Below are positions 54,429 through 64,000 of a stretch of 64,000 nucleotides of DNA, piece by piece. This stretch comes from an uncultured Alphaproteobacteria bacterium (GTDB lineage Bacteria; Pseudomonadota; Alphaproteobacteria; HIMB59): the NCBI GenBank assembly GCA_902619375.1, contig CACNEB010000003.1, positions 39,527 through 103,526 on the forward strand, read 5' to 3'. The position numbers and the translations under genes were made by a program. Position 1 is the first letter of the stretch, and every line of letters starts with the position of its first letter. The notes under the pieces are model-generated. The model made no database searches and was not told the origin of the DNA. It saw only the letters and a program-made list of their open reading frames with translations.

Positions 54429-56117
54429 ATGGAAAATCAAAAGAACCTATTCCTAGCTATTATTATTTCAATGGCAATTATTTTTGGTTTTCAGTTACTA
54501 GTGCCTCAACCAGAGAGAACGCCAATGACTGAAGAACAAACGAATGATGAAAGTCTTGTTGATCTCAGTATTCAAAAATCTTCATCTAATGTTTTAGTTG
54601 ATAGAGTGGAAGTAATAAATCAAACAGGTAGAGTGAACTTTGATAACTCTAAAATTAAAGGCTCTATTAATTTAAAAGGAGCAGTAATTGATGATCTAAT
54701 CTTAGAAGAATTCAGGGAAACTTTAGATCCAACATCTGACTTAATTGAATTTTTGAATCCTTTAGGATCTGATAATGCCTATTATTTAGATACAGGTTGG
54801 GTAAGCTCTGATAGCACAATTGAATTACCTAATAGTTCTAGTATTTGGATTGCTGATAAAAACACTATTGGTGTTAATGAACCCGTAAAACTGACTTGGA
54901 CTAGTGATCAGAATATTACTTTTGAAAAGATCATAACTCTTGATGAAAACTATTTATTTAGTGTTGATCAAAGGGTTATTAATAATTCAGGTCTTTCTTT
55001 CGACCTTTATCCTTACGGATTATCCAAAAGACAAGGAATTCCAGAGATGCAAAATTTCTTCATTCTTCACGAGGGCCCTCTGTCAATCACTGATGGAGTA
55101 TTGGAAGAATATGATTATGACGATTTAAAAGATGATAAAAAAATTAAACATTCTTCTGTTGGAGGGTGGATTGGGATGACAGATAAGTATTGGCAGACTG
55201 CGATAATCCCCAACCAAAATGAACCTGTTCAGCAGACATATAGATACAACTTTGTTGATGGTATAGATAATTTTCAAACTGATATTGCTGGGGAAAGAAT
55301 AGCTGTTTCAAATAATGCGAGTATCTCTCATAATTTTAAAATTTTTGCAGGACCAAAAATTGTAAATATTATCGACAAATATATGGAGGAATATGGGTTT
55401 GACGGATTTGATCGTTCAGTGGACTTTGGATGGTTTTATTTTTTAACAAAACCTATTTTTAACGTTTTAGAATTTATATACGGGTATGTAGGAAACTTTG
55501 GATGGTCAATAATTCTGTTCACAGTTTTAATGAGAATTTGTTTTTTTCCACTTGCTCAACAATCGTTTAAATCAATGGCAAAAATGAAAAAACTAGCTCC
55601 TGAGATGCAAAGACTTAAAGAACAATACGGAGATGATAGAGCTGGAATGCAAAAAGAAATGATGGCTTTATATAAAAGAGAAAAGGCAAATCCTATAGCT
55701 GGTTGTTTACCAATACTTTTACAGATACCAGTATTCTTTGCCTTATATAAAGTTTTATTTGTAACTATTGAAATGAGACATGCACCTTTTATAGGATGGG
55801 TGCACGATCTCTCTGCGCCTGATCCCTTAGGTGCTCTTACTCTTTTTGGATTTGTGGAATGGAATGTTCCAGGTATTTTGCAAATTCTAAATGTTGGTAT
55901 TTGGCCAATTTTAATGGGTATTTCGATGTATATTCAATTTAAACTTAACCCTGCTCCGGTAGATAAAATGCAGGCCAAAATTTTTGGTTTATTGCCAATA
56001 GTATTCACTTTCATTTTAGGTGGCTTCGCAGCAGGGCTAGTTATTTATTGGACAACAAATAATGTTTTATCTATGGCCCAACAATACATCATACAAAGAA
56101 AAATTATGAAGAGTTAA
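54429..56117 (+). CDS. yidC: Membrane protein insertase YidC
   Basis: MENQKNLFLAIIISMAIIFGFQLL N-terminus, YGYVGNFGWSIILFTVLMRICFFPLAQQSFKSMAKMKKLAPEM. Confidence 0.97.
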   Translation: MENQKNLFLAIIISMAIIFGFQLLVPQPERTPMTEEQTNDESLVDLSIQKSSSNVLVDRVEVINQTGRVNFDNSKIKGSINLKGAVIDDLILEEFRETLDPTSDLIEFLNPLGSDNAYYLDTGWVSSDSTIELPNSSSIWIADKNTIGVNEPVKLTWTSDQNITFEKIITLDENYLFSVDQRVINNSGLSFDLYPYGLSKRQGIPEMQNFFILHEGPLSITDGVLEEYDYDDLKDDKKIKHSSVGGWIGMTDKYWQTAIIPNQNEPVQQTYRYNFVDGIDNFQTDIAGERIAVSNNASISHNFKIFAGPKIVNIIDKYMEEYGFDGFDRSVDFGWFYFLTKPIFNVLEFIYGYVGNFGWSIILFTVLMRICFFPLAQQSFKSMAKMKKLAPEMQRLKEQYGDDRAGMQKEMMALYKREKANPIAGCLPILLQIPVFFALYKVLFVTIEMRHAPFIGWVHDLSAPDPLGALTLFGFVEWNVPGILQILNVGIWPILMGISMYIQFKLNPAPVDKMQAKIFGLLPIVFTFILGGFAAGLVIYWTTNNVLSMAQQYIIQRKIMKS

Positions 56118-56692
56118 TGAGCCTTGTCTCAAATTATTTCAAAAAACAAACTAAGTTTTTACTAAGCGCTACACAACCTCGTCAATATCCTAATGTAAGT
56201 TTTCCTGAAATAGCTTTCATAGGTAGGTCAAATGTTGGAAAATCTAGTTTAATCAATGCTGTTTTTATGAAAAAACTGGCACATATTTCCAATACCCCCG
56301 GTAAAACAAGACAAATTAATTTTTTTAATCATGGGGATTCAATGATGGTTGTTGATCTTCCTGGGTATGGATTTGCAAAAATATCTCAAAAGGAGGCATT
56401 TCAAATTTCAGATCTTGTCTCTCAATATTTAACATCTCGTGAAAATTTAAAGAAAATATTTGTATTAATTGATAATTCATTGGGGCCAAAAAAAATAGAC
56501 ATAGAGATGATTGACTCGATGAAACAAATAAAACAAAAAATTATTATTTGCTATACAAAAAGTGACAAAAAAATAAAAGAAAAGTCGGCTTTTTTAGACA
56601 ATTTAAATACTGAATTTGAAAACTACATTGTAAGTTCAAAAACAAACGAAAACATATTTGAAATTCAAAAAAAAATTTTTGAATTTTTATAA
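56117..56692 (+). CDS. engB: Ribosome biogenesis GTP-binding protein EngB/YsxC
   Basis: EIAFIGRSNVGKSSLINAVF, SNTPGKTRQINFF, VVDLPGYGFAK. Confidence 0.95.
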   Translation: MSLVSNYFKKQTKFLLSATQPRQYPNVSFPEIAFIGRSNVGKSSLINAVFMKKLAHISNTPGKTRQINFFNHGDSMMVVDLPGYGFAKISQKEAFQISDLVSQYLTSRENLKKIFVLIDNSLGPKKIDIEMIDSMKQIKQKIIICYTKSDKKIKEKSAFLDNLNTEFENYIVSSKTNENIFEIQKKIFEFL

Positions 56693-56735
56693 ATCTTCTT
56701 GGCTTTTATATAATAAACATTAGTTTAACACGCTT

Positions 56736-57419
56736 ATGAACAATATAACAAATTGGGTTTTTGACTTAGACAATACACTTTATAAAGCGGAGTGTGGTTT
56801 ATTTGATAAAGTACACATACTTATGGGTAAGTTTATTGAAGAAAAATTAAATTTAAACTCTGGGGACGCACAAGCGCTGAGGTCCAAATATTATCATCAA
56901 TATGGAACAACACTCAGAGGTCTTATGATTGAACACCAAGTAAATCCTAATGAATATTTGGACTACGTACATCAAATAAATTACGAAGTAGTTCAACCTA
57001 ACACATCTCTAGCGGAAATATTAAAAAGCTTAAATGGAAAAAAGTATATTTTTACAAATGCTAATTTTGAACATGTGGAAAAAGTTTTAGAAAAACTTCA
57101 TATGACTAATATTTTTGATGGATGTTTTGACATTTCTGAGAGTGATTACATGCCAAAACCTCACAAAGAAGTTTATGACTCATTCCAAAATAAATTCAAT
57201 TTAGACAATAGTTCAACAGCTATGTTTGAAGATCTTCATATTAATTTGAGAGAGCCACATAAAATGGGTTGGCAAACAGTTTGGGTAACGAATAACCTTG
57301 AATACAACCTAAATAAAGATGTCAATCAACAAGAAGATATTCAAAAAATTATTGATGAAAAAGGCTACATATCACACGTTACTGATGATTTGGAAAATTT
57401 CTTAAAAAACGTGATATAA
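56736..57419 (+). CDS. HAD family pyrimidine 5'-nucleotidase
   Basis: [60 protein letters not shown]. Confidence 0.9.
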   Translation: MNNITNWVFDLDNTLYKAECGLFDKVHILMGKFIEEKLNLNSGDAQALRSKYYHQYGTTLRGLMIEHQVNPNEYLDYVHQINYEVVQPNTSLAEILKSLNGKKYIFTNANFEHVEKVLEKLHMTNIFDGCFDISESDYMPKPHKEVYDSFQNKFNLDNSSTAMFEDLHINLREPHKMGWQTVWVTNNLEYNLNKDVNQQEDIQKIIDEKGYISHVTDDLENFLKNVI

Positions 57420-57426
57420 AAGTATT

Positions 57427-58257
57427 ATGAGCCATCAAGATATAATTGAAAAATTATGGGATCAAAGAGATCAGATTAATTTTATTGAGGATAATGAAGC
57501 AAAAAAAAATGTAGAGAGTGTTCTTAACTTATTGGATGAGGGAAAGCTTCGAGTATGTGAAAAAATAGAAAATGATTGGCATGTGCATCAATGGCTTAAA
57601 AAAGCAATCCTTTTAAGTTTTAGAATTCAAGATATGGAAATAATAACTGGCGGTCCAAGCTTTAAAGATGGATCTACTGCATGGTGGGATAAAGTGCCCT
57701 CAAAATTCCAAGATTGGAAATCAGAAAATTTTCAATCAGCTGGTTTTAGAGCTGTTCCTAACTGTGTTGTAAGGAGATCAGCATTTATTGCAAAAAGTGC
57801 AGTGCTTATGCCTTGCTTTGTTAACTTGGGTGCATATGTAGATGAGGGAACCATGGTTGATACTTGGGCTACTGTAGGATCTTGTGCTCAAGTAGGAAAA
57901 AACTGTCATATCTCAGGAGGTGCAGGTATAGGAGGAGTCTTAGAACCTTTGCAGGCAAATCCAGTTATAATAGAGGATAATTGTTTTATTGGTGCGAGGT
58001 CAGAAGTCGCCGAGGGTGTAATTGTTGGAGAGGGATCAGTATTATCCATGGGGGTATTTATTGGTGCTTCAACAAAAATTTATAATCGTGAGACTAAAGA
58101 AATTTATATGGGGAAAGTTCCTCCATATTCTGTAGTCGTTCCGGGTAGTCTTCCAAGCTCTAAAGGAGATGCATCATTGTACTGTATTGTGATTGTGAAA
58201 ACGGTTGATGAAAAAACTCGTTCAAAAACCTCCGTTAATGAATTACTAAGAGATTAA
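57427..58257 (+). CDS. dapD: 2,3,4,5-tetrahydropyridine-2,6-dicarboxylate N-succinyltransferase
   Basis: [64 protein letters not shown]. Confidence 0.97.
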   Translation: MSHQDIIEKLWDQRDQINFIEDNEAKKNVESVLNLLDEGKLRVCEKIENDWHVHQWLKKAILLSFRIQDMEIITGGPSFKDGSTAWWDKVPSKFQDWKSENFQSAGFRAVPNCVVRRSAFIAKSAVLMPCFVNLGAYVDEGTMVDTWATVGSCAQVGKNCHISGGAGIGGVLEPLQANPVIIEDNCFIGARSEVAEGVIVGEGSVLSMGVFIGASTKIYNRETKEIYMGKVPPYSVVVPGSLPSSKGDASLYCIVIVKTVDEKTRSKTSVNELLRD

Positions 58258-58258
58258 A

Positions 58259-59422
58259 ATGTTAGACACAATAGAGCTATCAAAAAAATTAATATCTTTC
58301 GACTCCGTTACCCCGGCAAAACAAGATATTTTTGATTTCTTAATGGGAGTATTTGAAGAAAATGGTTTTACAACAAAACAACTAAACTTTGATGGAGATG
58401 GGAGTTACGAAGTAATTAATATCATGGCTACGTATGGTCCAATTAATACAAATGGAAAACATTTTAATTTTTTATGTCATGTTGATGTAGTGCCTCCTGG
58501 TAACTTAGAGGATTGGGACACTCCACCTTTTGAACCAACAATCAAAGATGGATATCTTTATGGTCGTGGATCAGAAGATATGAAAGGGTGTACGGCAGCT
58601 AGCATGGTAAGTGTCTTTAAATTCATTAGGGAAAATAAGGATTTTAATGGCACAATAAGTTTTATCATAACTGGGGATGAAGAAGCAGACTCCGTAAATG
58701 GTGTAAAGAAAGTCGTAAAATGGTTGAAAGAAAATAATATAAGAATAGACGGGTCAATAGCCACTGAGTCATCCTCTGAGAAAATAATCGGTGATCAGAT
58801 CAAAGTTGGAAGAAAAGGAGCTGTGGATGTTCAAGTTGAAATTATTGGAAAGCAGGGGCATGCTGCGTATCCTCAGCTAGCTCAAAACCCTCTACATTGT
58901 TTGTCTAAGGTTATCTCATTTTTTGATGATCAAAAACTTGATGATGGTGCAGAATACTTTGAACCATCCACTCTGCAGTTCACTCAAATCAATTTAAATA
59001 ACAAGGCAAAAAATGTAATACCTGAAAAATTGATTACTGTTGGTGATATGCGCTTTAATGACAACTGGGATCAAGAAAAAATACAAAACTTTTTTGATGA
59101 ACATTTGACTAAGATTTGCTCTGAAAATAATTGTACGTATAAATTGAAATTAACTTTTAGAGGTATGCCTTTCCAATCTTTCGATAATCCATTTACAAAA
59201 CATTGTATTAAAGCAATTAAAGATGTTACGGGATTAGAAGCTAGCCAAGATACTGGAGGTGGAACATCAGATGCTAGATTTATGCAAGAGGTCTGTCCTG
59301 TCTTCGAATTTGGAACGATTAACAAAACCCTGCACAAAGTTAATGAGTGTGTTTCTATAGAGGATCTGAAAACGACTGAACAAATTTATTATAAAACTTT
59401 AGAAAACTTTTTTGATAATTGA
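58259..59422 (+). CDS. dapE: Succinyl-diaminopimelate desuccinylase
   Basis: FLCHVDVVPPGNLEDWDTPPFEP, GRGSEDMKGC, TGDEEADSVNG, GGTSDARF. Confidence 0.96.
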   Translation: MLDTIELSKKLISFDSVTPAKQDIFDFLMGVFEENGFTTKQLNFDGDGSYEVINIMATYGPINTNGKHFNFLCHVDVVPPGNLEDWDTPPFEPTIKDGYLYGRGSEDMKGCTAASMVSVFKFIRENKDFNGTISFIITGDEEADSVNGVKKVVKWLKENNIRIDGSIATESSSEKIIGDQIKVGRKGAVDVQVEIIGKQGHAAYPQLAQNPLHCLSKVISFFDDQKLDDGAEYFEPSTLQFTQINLNNKAKNVIPEKLITVGDMRFNDNWDQEKIQNFFDEHLTKICSENNCTYKLKLTFRGMPFQSFDNPFTKHCIKAIKDVTGLEASQDTGGGTSDARFMQEVCPVFEFGTINKTLHKVNECVSIEDLKTTEQIYYKTLENFFDN

Positions 59423-59895
59423 AAGAAGGAGATTTAATTCCTGATATTACTTTAAGATCTGTTTCGGCAGATGGTACAAAAAATTTTGGATTACATGACA
59501 ACTTCAAATTTAAAAGGGCAATGATAATTTGTGTCCCAGGAGCATTCACTTCAACATGTCACATACAACATCTTCCTCCATTTATTAAAGGTGCAAAAAA
59601 GTTGATGTCTGAAAAGCAAATTGATCAAATTTGTTGCATGACCACTAATGATCCTTACGTTCTTGATTTGTGGAGAAAAGAGTTAGGTGAATCAGAAATT
59701 TTATTTTTATCAGATGGAAATAATGAATTTTTATTATCTTCTCAATTAATAAGAAATCATGAAAAAAGCTTTATGGGTCAAAGACTTATTCGGTCAATTA
59801 TCATAATAAATAATCTTAAAGTTGAAAAATTAATTTGTGATAATCCAGGCGAGTTAAAAGATACAAGCTATGAGGCTATTTTAGATAGCATTTAA
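59419..59895 (+). CDS. Redoxin/peroxiredoxin (Prx5-like), TTG start overlapping dapE stop
   Basis: AMIICVPGAFTSTCHIQHLPPFI, CCMTTNDPYVLDLWRKELG. Confidence 0.9.
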   Translation: MKEGDLIPDITLRSVSADGTKNFGLHDNFKFKRAMIICVPGAFTSTCHIQHLPPFIKGAKKLMSEKQIDQICCMTTNDPYVLDLWRKELGESEILFLSDGNNEFLLSSQLIRNHEKSFMGQRLIRSIIIINNLKVEKLICDNPGELKDTSYEAILDSI

Positions 59896-60930
59896 GTACT
59901 CTTTAATTTTTTTATTTGACTCAAAATTATTAGCAAATAAATAACTTTTCCTACTATAACTTTTATACTTTTTAAAAATATCGATAATTGCTTTGACAAG
60001 TTGTTTAGTGTTATTTTCTTTTACAATTATACCATTGTTACCTATTGACTCTGGAGTTCCTCCACTATTACTGACAATGCAAGGTAATCCATAAGAAGCT
60101 GCTTCAACATTGGATATACCAAAGCCCTCAATACTTTCGGGTGTGGTTATAGTTGGCATTATATGAACAGAAGAGTTCTTAAAAATTTTTTCACTTGAGA
60201 CATCGTGGTGTATGAAATCTACCTGCTTTTGTAGTGAGAATTTCAAAACTAAATCCTTTAATCTTGATAATTCTGGCCCATCTCCAAGAATGGCATATTT
60301 AAGTATAATTTTATATTCATTTCTTAGTATAGACATTGCTTCAAATACTAAATGGTGCCCCTTTCTGTATTCTAGCCTGGCTACAGTACATAAATCATAT
60401 TTTTTCTTATTATTTTTATTTTTTGAAATTTTCTTTATAAAAGCTGGATATATTATTTTATGATTTAATTTTTTTAAATTTTTAAAATTTTTAAATGTTT
60501 TATTTTTAGTAAATTGAGAATTATAGATTATTAAATCCGCTTTATTTAAAGAATTTAAAATTCTATTTTTATCACTTAATTTTAGTATTTCATTTCCATG
60601 AGCTAAACAAATTTTTTTAATATCTATAATATTATTAAATAGCTCTAGTGATTTCCAACTATCAAAAAAAATAATGTCAATTTTATTTTTGTTTAAAAAA
60701 TTCTGAGCAAAACTTGATTTAATTCTTTTTCTAAGAAACTTGATTTGATCAAATCTGTGGATATCAAACTTACATTTACTATCAAAATCTGAAGAAAACA
60801 GTTTAGATCCATCAGAGAGAACTGTTACTTTATTTTGTGTGTTAAATGCATGTTGAGCTATATTTGTCATAAGAGACTCAATGCCACCTACTTTGGGGGC
60901 AAAACATTGTGTATATATGAGAATGTTAAT
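59881..60930 (-). CDS. Glycosyltransferase family 4, probable AUU start at 60930
   Basis: GT4 C-terminus SIEGFGISNVEAASYGLPCIVSNSGGTPESI; in-frame upstream codons INILIYTQCFAPKVGGIESL supply the GT4 N-terminus. Confidence 0.85.
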   Translation of the reverse strand: MNILIYTQCFAPKVGGIESLMTNIAQHAFNTQNKVTVLSDGSKLFSSDFDSKCKFDIHRFDQIKFLRKRIKSSFAQNFLNKNKIDIIFFDSWKSLELFNNIIDIKKICLAHGNEILKLSDKNRILNSLNKADLIIYNSQFTKNKTFKNFKNLKKLNHKIIYPAFIKKISKNKNNKKKYDLCTVARLEYRKGHHLVFEAMSILRNEYKIILKYAILGDGPELSRLKDLVLKFSLQKQVDFIHHDVSSEKIFKNSSVHIMPTITTPESIEGFGISNVEAASYGLPCIVSNSGGTPESIGNNGIIVKENNTKQLVKAIIDIFKKYKSYSRKSYLFANNFESNKKIKEYLNAI

Positions 60931-61663
60931 AAGATATCTCCTTTAAAATCAATCCTTTTGAAGGGACCGTTGGTCCCGCTAGCCTTCTATCTTTAGCTTC
61001 AATTAATTCCCTTATCCAATTAATATTTTTATTATTTAAACCGACTTCCAATAAAGATCCAACCATTATTCTTATCTGTTGATAAAGGAAAGATTGTGCT
61101 TTAAATACAAAAATAATTTTATTACCTTTTACATCAATTGATGCTTCATTAATAGTTCTTAGTGGTTTATTAGCTTGACATCCTTTTGCTCTAAACGAAG
61201 AGAAATCATGTTTACCAAGAAACAACTTAATTGATTCTTGCATTGCATCTAAATCTAAAGGTTGACGAATGTGAATACTGAAATCATCCTCAATAACTGA
61301 CGGGGCTAGACTATTAAAAACTTGATAATTATAAATTTTATTTTTAGCAGTAAAACGGGCATTAAATTCATCATCAACATTTTCAACTTTAGTAACTCTA
61401 ATCTTTTCGGTCCCGAGGTGAAAATTAATTCCACTTAGAATTTGATAGTCATCGAATTTTTTTTCTAACTCAAAATTGGCACATTGTCCAATGGCATGAA
61501 CACCTGCATCAGTTCTTCCTGCTCCCTGAATGGTTTTTTTTTCACCAGAGAATTTAAATATTGCTCTTTCTATTTCTCCTTGAACAGTTTTCTCATTTTT
61601 TTGATATTGCCAACCACTATAAGGTAAACCATGATATTCAATTGTAAGTTTTATATTAGTCAT
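60926..61663 (-). CDS. truA: tRNA pseudouridine(38-40) synthase
   Basis: IEYHGLPYSGWQYQKNEKTVQGEIE, GAGRTDAGVHAIGQCANF. Confidence 0.96.
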   Translation of the reverse strand: MTNIKLTIEYHGLPYSGWQYQKNEKTVQGEIERAIFKFSGEKKTIQGAGRTDAGVHAIGQCANFELEKKFDDYQILSGINFHLGTEKIRVTKVENVDDEFNARFTAKNKIYNYQVFNSLAPSVIEDDFSIHIRQPLDLDAMQESIKLFLGKHDFSSFRAKGCQANKPLRTINEASIDVKGNKIIFVFKAQSFLYQQIRIMVGSLLEVGLNNKNINWIRELIEAKDRRLAGPTVPSKGLILKEISY

Positions 61664-62585
61664 TATCTATTGTTGTATTTAATTGAAATTGATTATTTCC
61701 TAAAACAAATTCTTTAATGTCTAATGGTTTCTTTCCTTCAGCTTGAATTTTTAAAATATCTAGACTGTTATTTTTACATGCAACGGTTAGAGGTAAATTA
61801 ATTATCTTTCCTTCATCATCTTGTATATTAGAAATTTTAGCTTTCAAAATTTTAAATCTCTGACCCTTATATTTAAACCACATTGCTGGTGATGGGTAAA
61901 AAGCTCTTACTTTTTTTTCAATTGTACTTGCAGATAATCCCCAATCTACTTGTGTTTCAAATTTGTCTATTTTTTTTGCATATGTAGATTGTGAATGATC
62001 TTGTTCTTTTAATTGGATTTGACCTAAAAAATATTTTTTTAATGTATTATATAACAATGAGCAAGATTCATGACTGATTTGATCAATTAATTGTTTACCA
62101 TCAGTTAAATCATTAATTTCTATATTCTGCTGGACTAAAATAGGACCTTCATCAATTTTATTGTTCATTTTTATAATAGTAATACCTGTCTCTTTATCAT
62201 TATTTTCAATGGCTCTTTGAACAGGTGCTGCTCCTCTCCATCTTGGTAGAAGCGAAGCATGTATATTTATAAAACCATTTAAAGGAGTGTTTAGCCAATT
62301 CAGTGGAACTATTTTCCCATAAGCAAAAAGGATTGCGACATCAGGCTTTAATGATTGAAATTCTTTCAAAGATGTATCATCAAGTATTTTAGGAGTAAAA
62401 ACGGGTAAAAGTTGACTTTCTGCCCATTGTTGAACTGGTGTGTTATATTTTTTTTGTCCTCTAAATTTTTTTTTTGGCTCTTGTGTGTAAACCCCCACTA
62501 TATCATATCCTCCAAGATAGAGGGTCTTAAGAGGAGGAAGAGAAAATTCTGGTGAGCCAAAATAAACTACACGTTTTTTTTTCAT
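61656..62585 (-). CDS. fmt: Methionyl-tRNA formyltransferase
   Basis: VVYFGSPEFSLPPL, INIHASLLPRWRGAAPVQRAI. Confidence 0.96.
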   Translation of the reverse strand: MKKKRVVYFGSPEFSLPPLKTLYLGGYDIVGVYTQEPKKKFRGQKKYNTPVQQWAESQLLPVFTPKILDDTSLKEFQSLKPDVAILFAYGKIVPLNWLNTPLNGFINIHASLLPRWRGAAPVQRAIENNDKETGITIIKMNNKIDEGPILVQQNIEINDLTDGKQLIDQISHESCSLLYNTLKKYFLGQIQLKEQDHSQSTYAKKIDKFETQVDWGLSASTIEKKVRAFYPSPAMWFKYKGQRFKILKAKISNIQDDEGKIINLPLTVACKNNSLDILKIQAEGKKPLDIKEFVLGNNQFQLNTTIDND

Positions 62586-63098
62586 TTAAATTATTTCTTT
62601 TTCTTTTTTATACTTTCTCATCTTTCTGATAATCACGTCTCTTTTTAAACGACTTAAATGGTCAACGAATAAAATACCGTTTAAGTGATCCAATTCATGT
62701 TGTATTATCCTAGACTCAAAACCTGTAAATGTTGAAATTTTTTTTGAGTTTTCTTCATCAAGATACTCTATCTTAATTTTTTCAGGACGGTCTATTTCAG
62801 CAAAATGCTCTGGGAAAGATAAACAACCCTCTTCATATGGAACTTTATTTTCATGTAATGATATAATTTTAGGATTTATCATTGTGATAGGTTTTTTTTC
62901 TTCATCTCTAGCGCCTGCATCAAGAACAAATATACGAATATTCAAACCTATCTGTGGAGCAGCTAAACCAACTCCATTCGCAGAATACATAATCTCATAC
63001 ATTTGTTTTATAAGTTCCCTATGATGATCGTCTACCTGAGGTATAGATACACTCTCTTTTTTTAATATGGGATCGGGAGCATAAATAAGCTTCAACAT
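62586..63098 (-). CDS. def: Peptide deformylase
   Basis: NGVGLAAPQIGLNIR, EEGCLSFPEH, IQHELDHLNGILFVDHL. Confidence 0.97.
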   Translation of the reverse strand: MLKLIYAPDPILKKESVSIPQVDDHHRELIKQMYEIMYSANGVGLAAPQIGLNIRIFVLDAGARDEEKKPITMINPKIISLHENKVPYEEGCLSFPEHFAEIDRPEKIKIEYLDEENSKKISTFTGFESRIIQHELDHLNGILFVDHLSRLKRDVIIRKMRKYKKEKEII

Positions 63099-63168
63099 GG
63101 ATTTTAATATAGTTTATACAGTTATCAGAGACAATAAATCAAACTTTTAGATGTTACTTCTGATTTAA

Positions 63169-63765
63169 TTAGCTTAAGTTTTTACGCGACTCTAAAGCTG
63201 CCCCTAAGGTATTATCGTCTAGATAATGAATTTCGCTTCCTACAGGAACACCGTATGCGAGTTGTGTAATTTTAATATTTTGATTTTCTAGTTTATCCTT
63301 TATTACTAAGGCTGTAGTTTGTCCCTCAATAGTTGCGCTTAATGCTAAAATAATTTCTTGTACTTGATTGTTTATAATTCTTTCTTTGAGTTTATTTAAA
63401 TTTAAATCCTGTTCTGTAAAATTTTTTGATGCTGATAAAAGCCCGCCAATAACATGATAAAGACCTTTATGATATCCAGATCTTTCAAATGCCCATACAT
63501 CAGCCATATCTTCAACGATGCATATTGTAGTTTTTGATCTATTTTCTGAAGAACAAATTTTACAAGGAACAATAACATCTAATATTCCACAATTAGTACA
63601 TTTTTTTACCACAGAAGCTGTTTCCTTTATACTTTCTCCTAAAGGTAACATTAATTCTTGTTTATTTTTTATCAAATATAAGGCTATTCTTTGTGCAGAA
63701 CGTTGGCCAATTCCAGGTAGCCTAGAAATTAAATTAATAAATTTTTGAAGTTCGTCTTGTGACAA
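63169..63765 (-). CDS. recR: Recombination protein RecR
   Basis: LISRLPGIGQRSAQRIALYLI, zinc CTNCGILDVIVPCKICSS, Toprim ICIVEDMADVWAFE. Confidence 0.96.
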   Translation of the reverse strand: MSQDELQKFINLISRLPGIGQRSAQRIALYLIKNKQELMLPLGESIKETASVVKKCTNCGILDVIVPCKICSSENRSKTTICIVEDMADVWAFERSGYHKGLYHVIGGLLSASKNFTEQDLNLNKLKERIINNQVQEIILALSATIEGQTTALVIKDKLENQNIKITQLAYGVPVGSEIHYLDDNTLGAALESRKNLS

Positions 63766-63766
63766 T

Positions 63767-64000
63767 TTAAAAAGGTATCTTCATTCCTGGAGGCAATGGT
63801 AACCCACCAGTTATTTTTTTCATTTCTTCAGCTGACATTTCCTCGACTTTTTCTTTTGCTTGATTGAGTGCTGCTTTGATTAAATCCTCCAATACCTCTT
63901 TTTCATCAGAAGACAATAATGATGGATCTATATCAATTGCTTGAACAATTTGTTTACCATTCATTGTAACTTTAACCATTCCTCCTCCTGACTCAGCCTC
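63767..64000 (-). CDS. ybaB: YbaB/EbfC nucleoid-associated protein, N-terminus cut by window edge
   Basis: Open through the edge as ...EAESGGGMVKVTMNGKQIVQAIDIDPSLL; adjacent to recR. Confidence 0.92.
   Translation of the reverse strand, partial: EAESGGGMVKVTMNGKQIVQAIDIDPSLLSSDEKEVLEDLIKAALNQAKEKVEEMSAEEMKKITGGLPLPPGMKIPF

Overview
AT-rich 64 kb window that looks like a streamlined, low-GC, probably marine alphaproteobacterial chromosome. The lineage is inferred from gene order (rplU-rpmA-obgE-proBA-nadD-rsfS-ctp-rppH; priA-atpHAGDC; rpmH-rnpA-yidD-yidC-engB-HAD-dapDE; truA-fmt-def-recR-ybaB) and an Irr-like Fur protein. Content is mostly housekeeping genes packed with 1-50 nt overlaps. Other blocks are amtB-glnK, an omega-amino acid aminotransferase, aquaporin-katG, a complete pabBAC-folPBK cluster, an Fe(III)-binding protein with an Irr-like regulator, a divergent znuA / znuCB-zur locus with a strong dyad, cysQ / cysD-cysNC, one tRNA-Arg(ACG) and several small membrane or lipoprotein ORFs missing from the supplied track. 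I saw no CRISPR array, prophage, transposon or rRNA. Points most worth a second look: (1) a voltage-gated Na+-channel-like protein with selectivity filter TLSSWEQ instead of TLESWSx; (2) a CysD with an extra ~196-aa N-terminal region; (3) a glycosyltransferase whose N-terminus appears to start at AUU behind a good Shine-Dalgarno; (4) four or five unlisted microproteins, two in start/stop overlap with a neighbour; (5) a near-perfect 30-bp dyad between znuA and znuC; (6) a 57-bp repeat encoding the His/Asp-rich ZnuA loop. I did not find a clear, wholly new multi-gene system.
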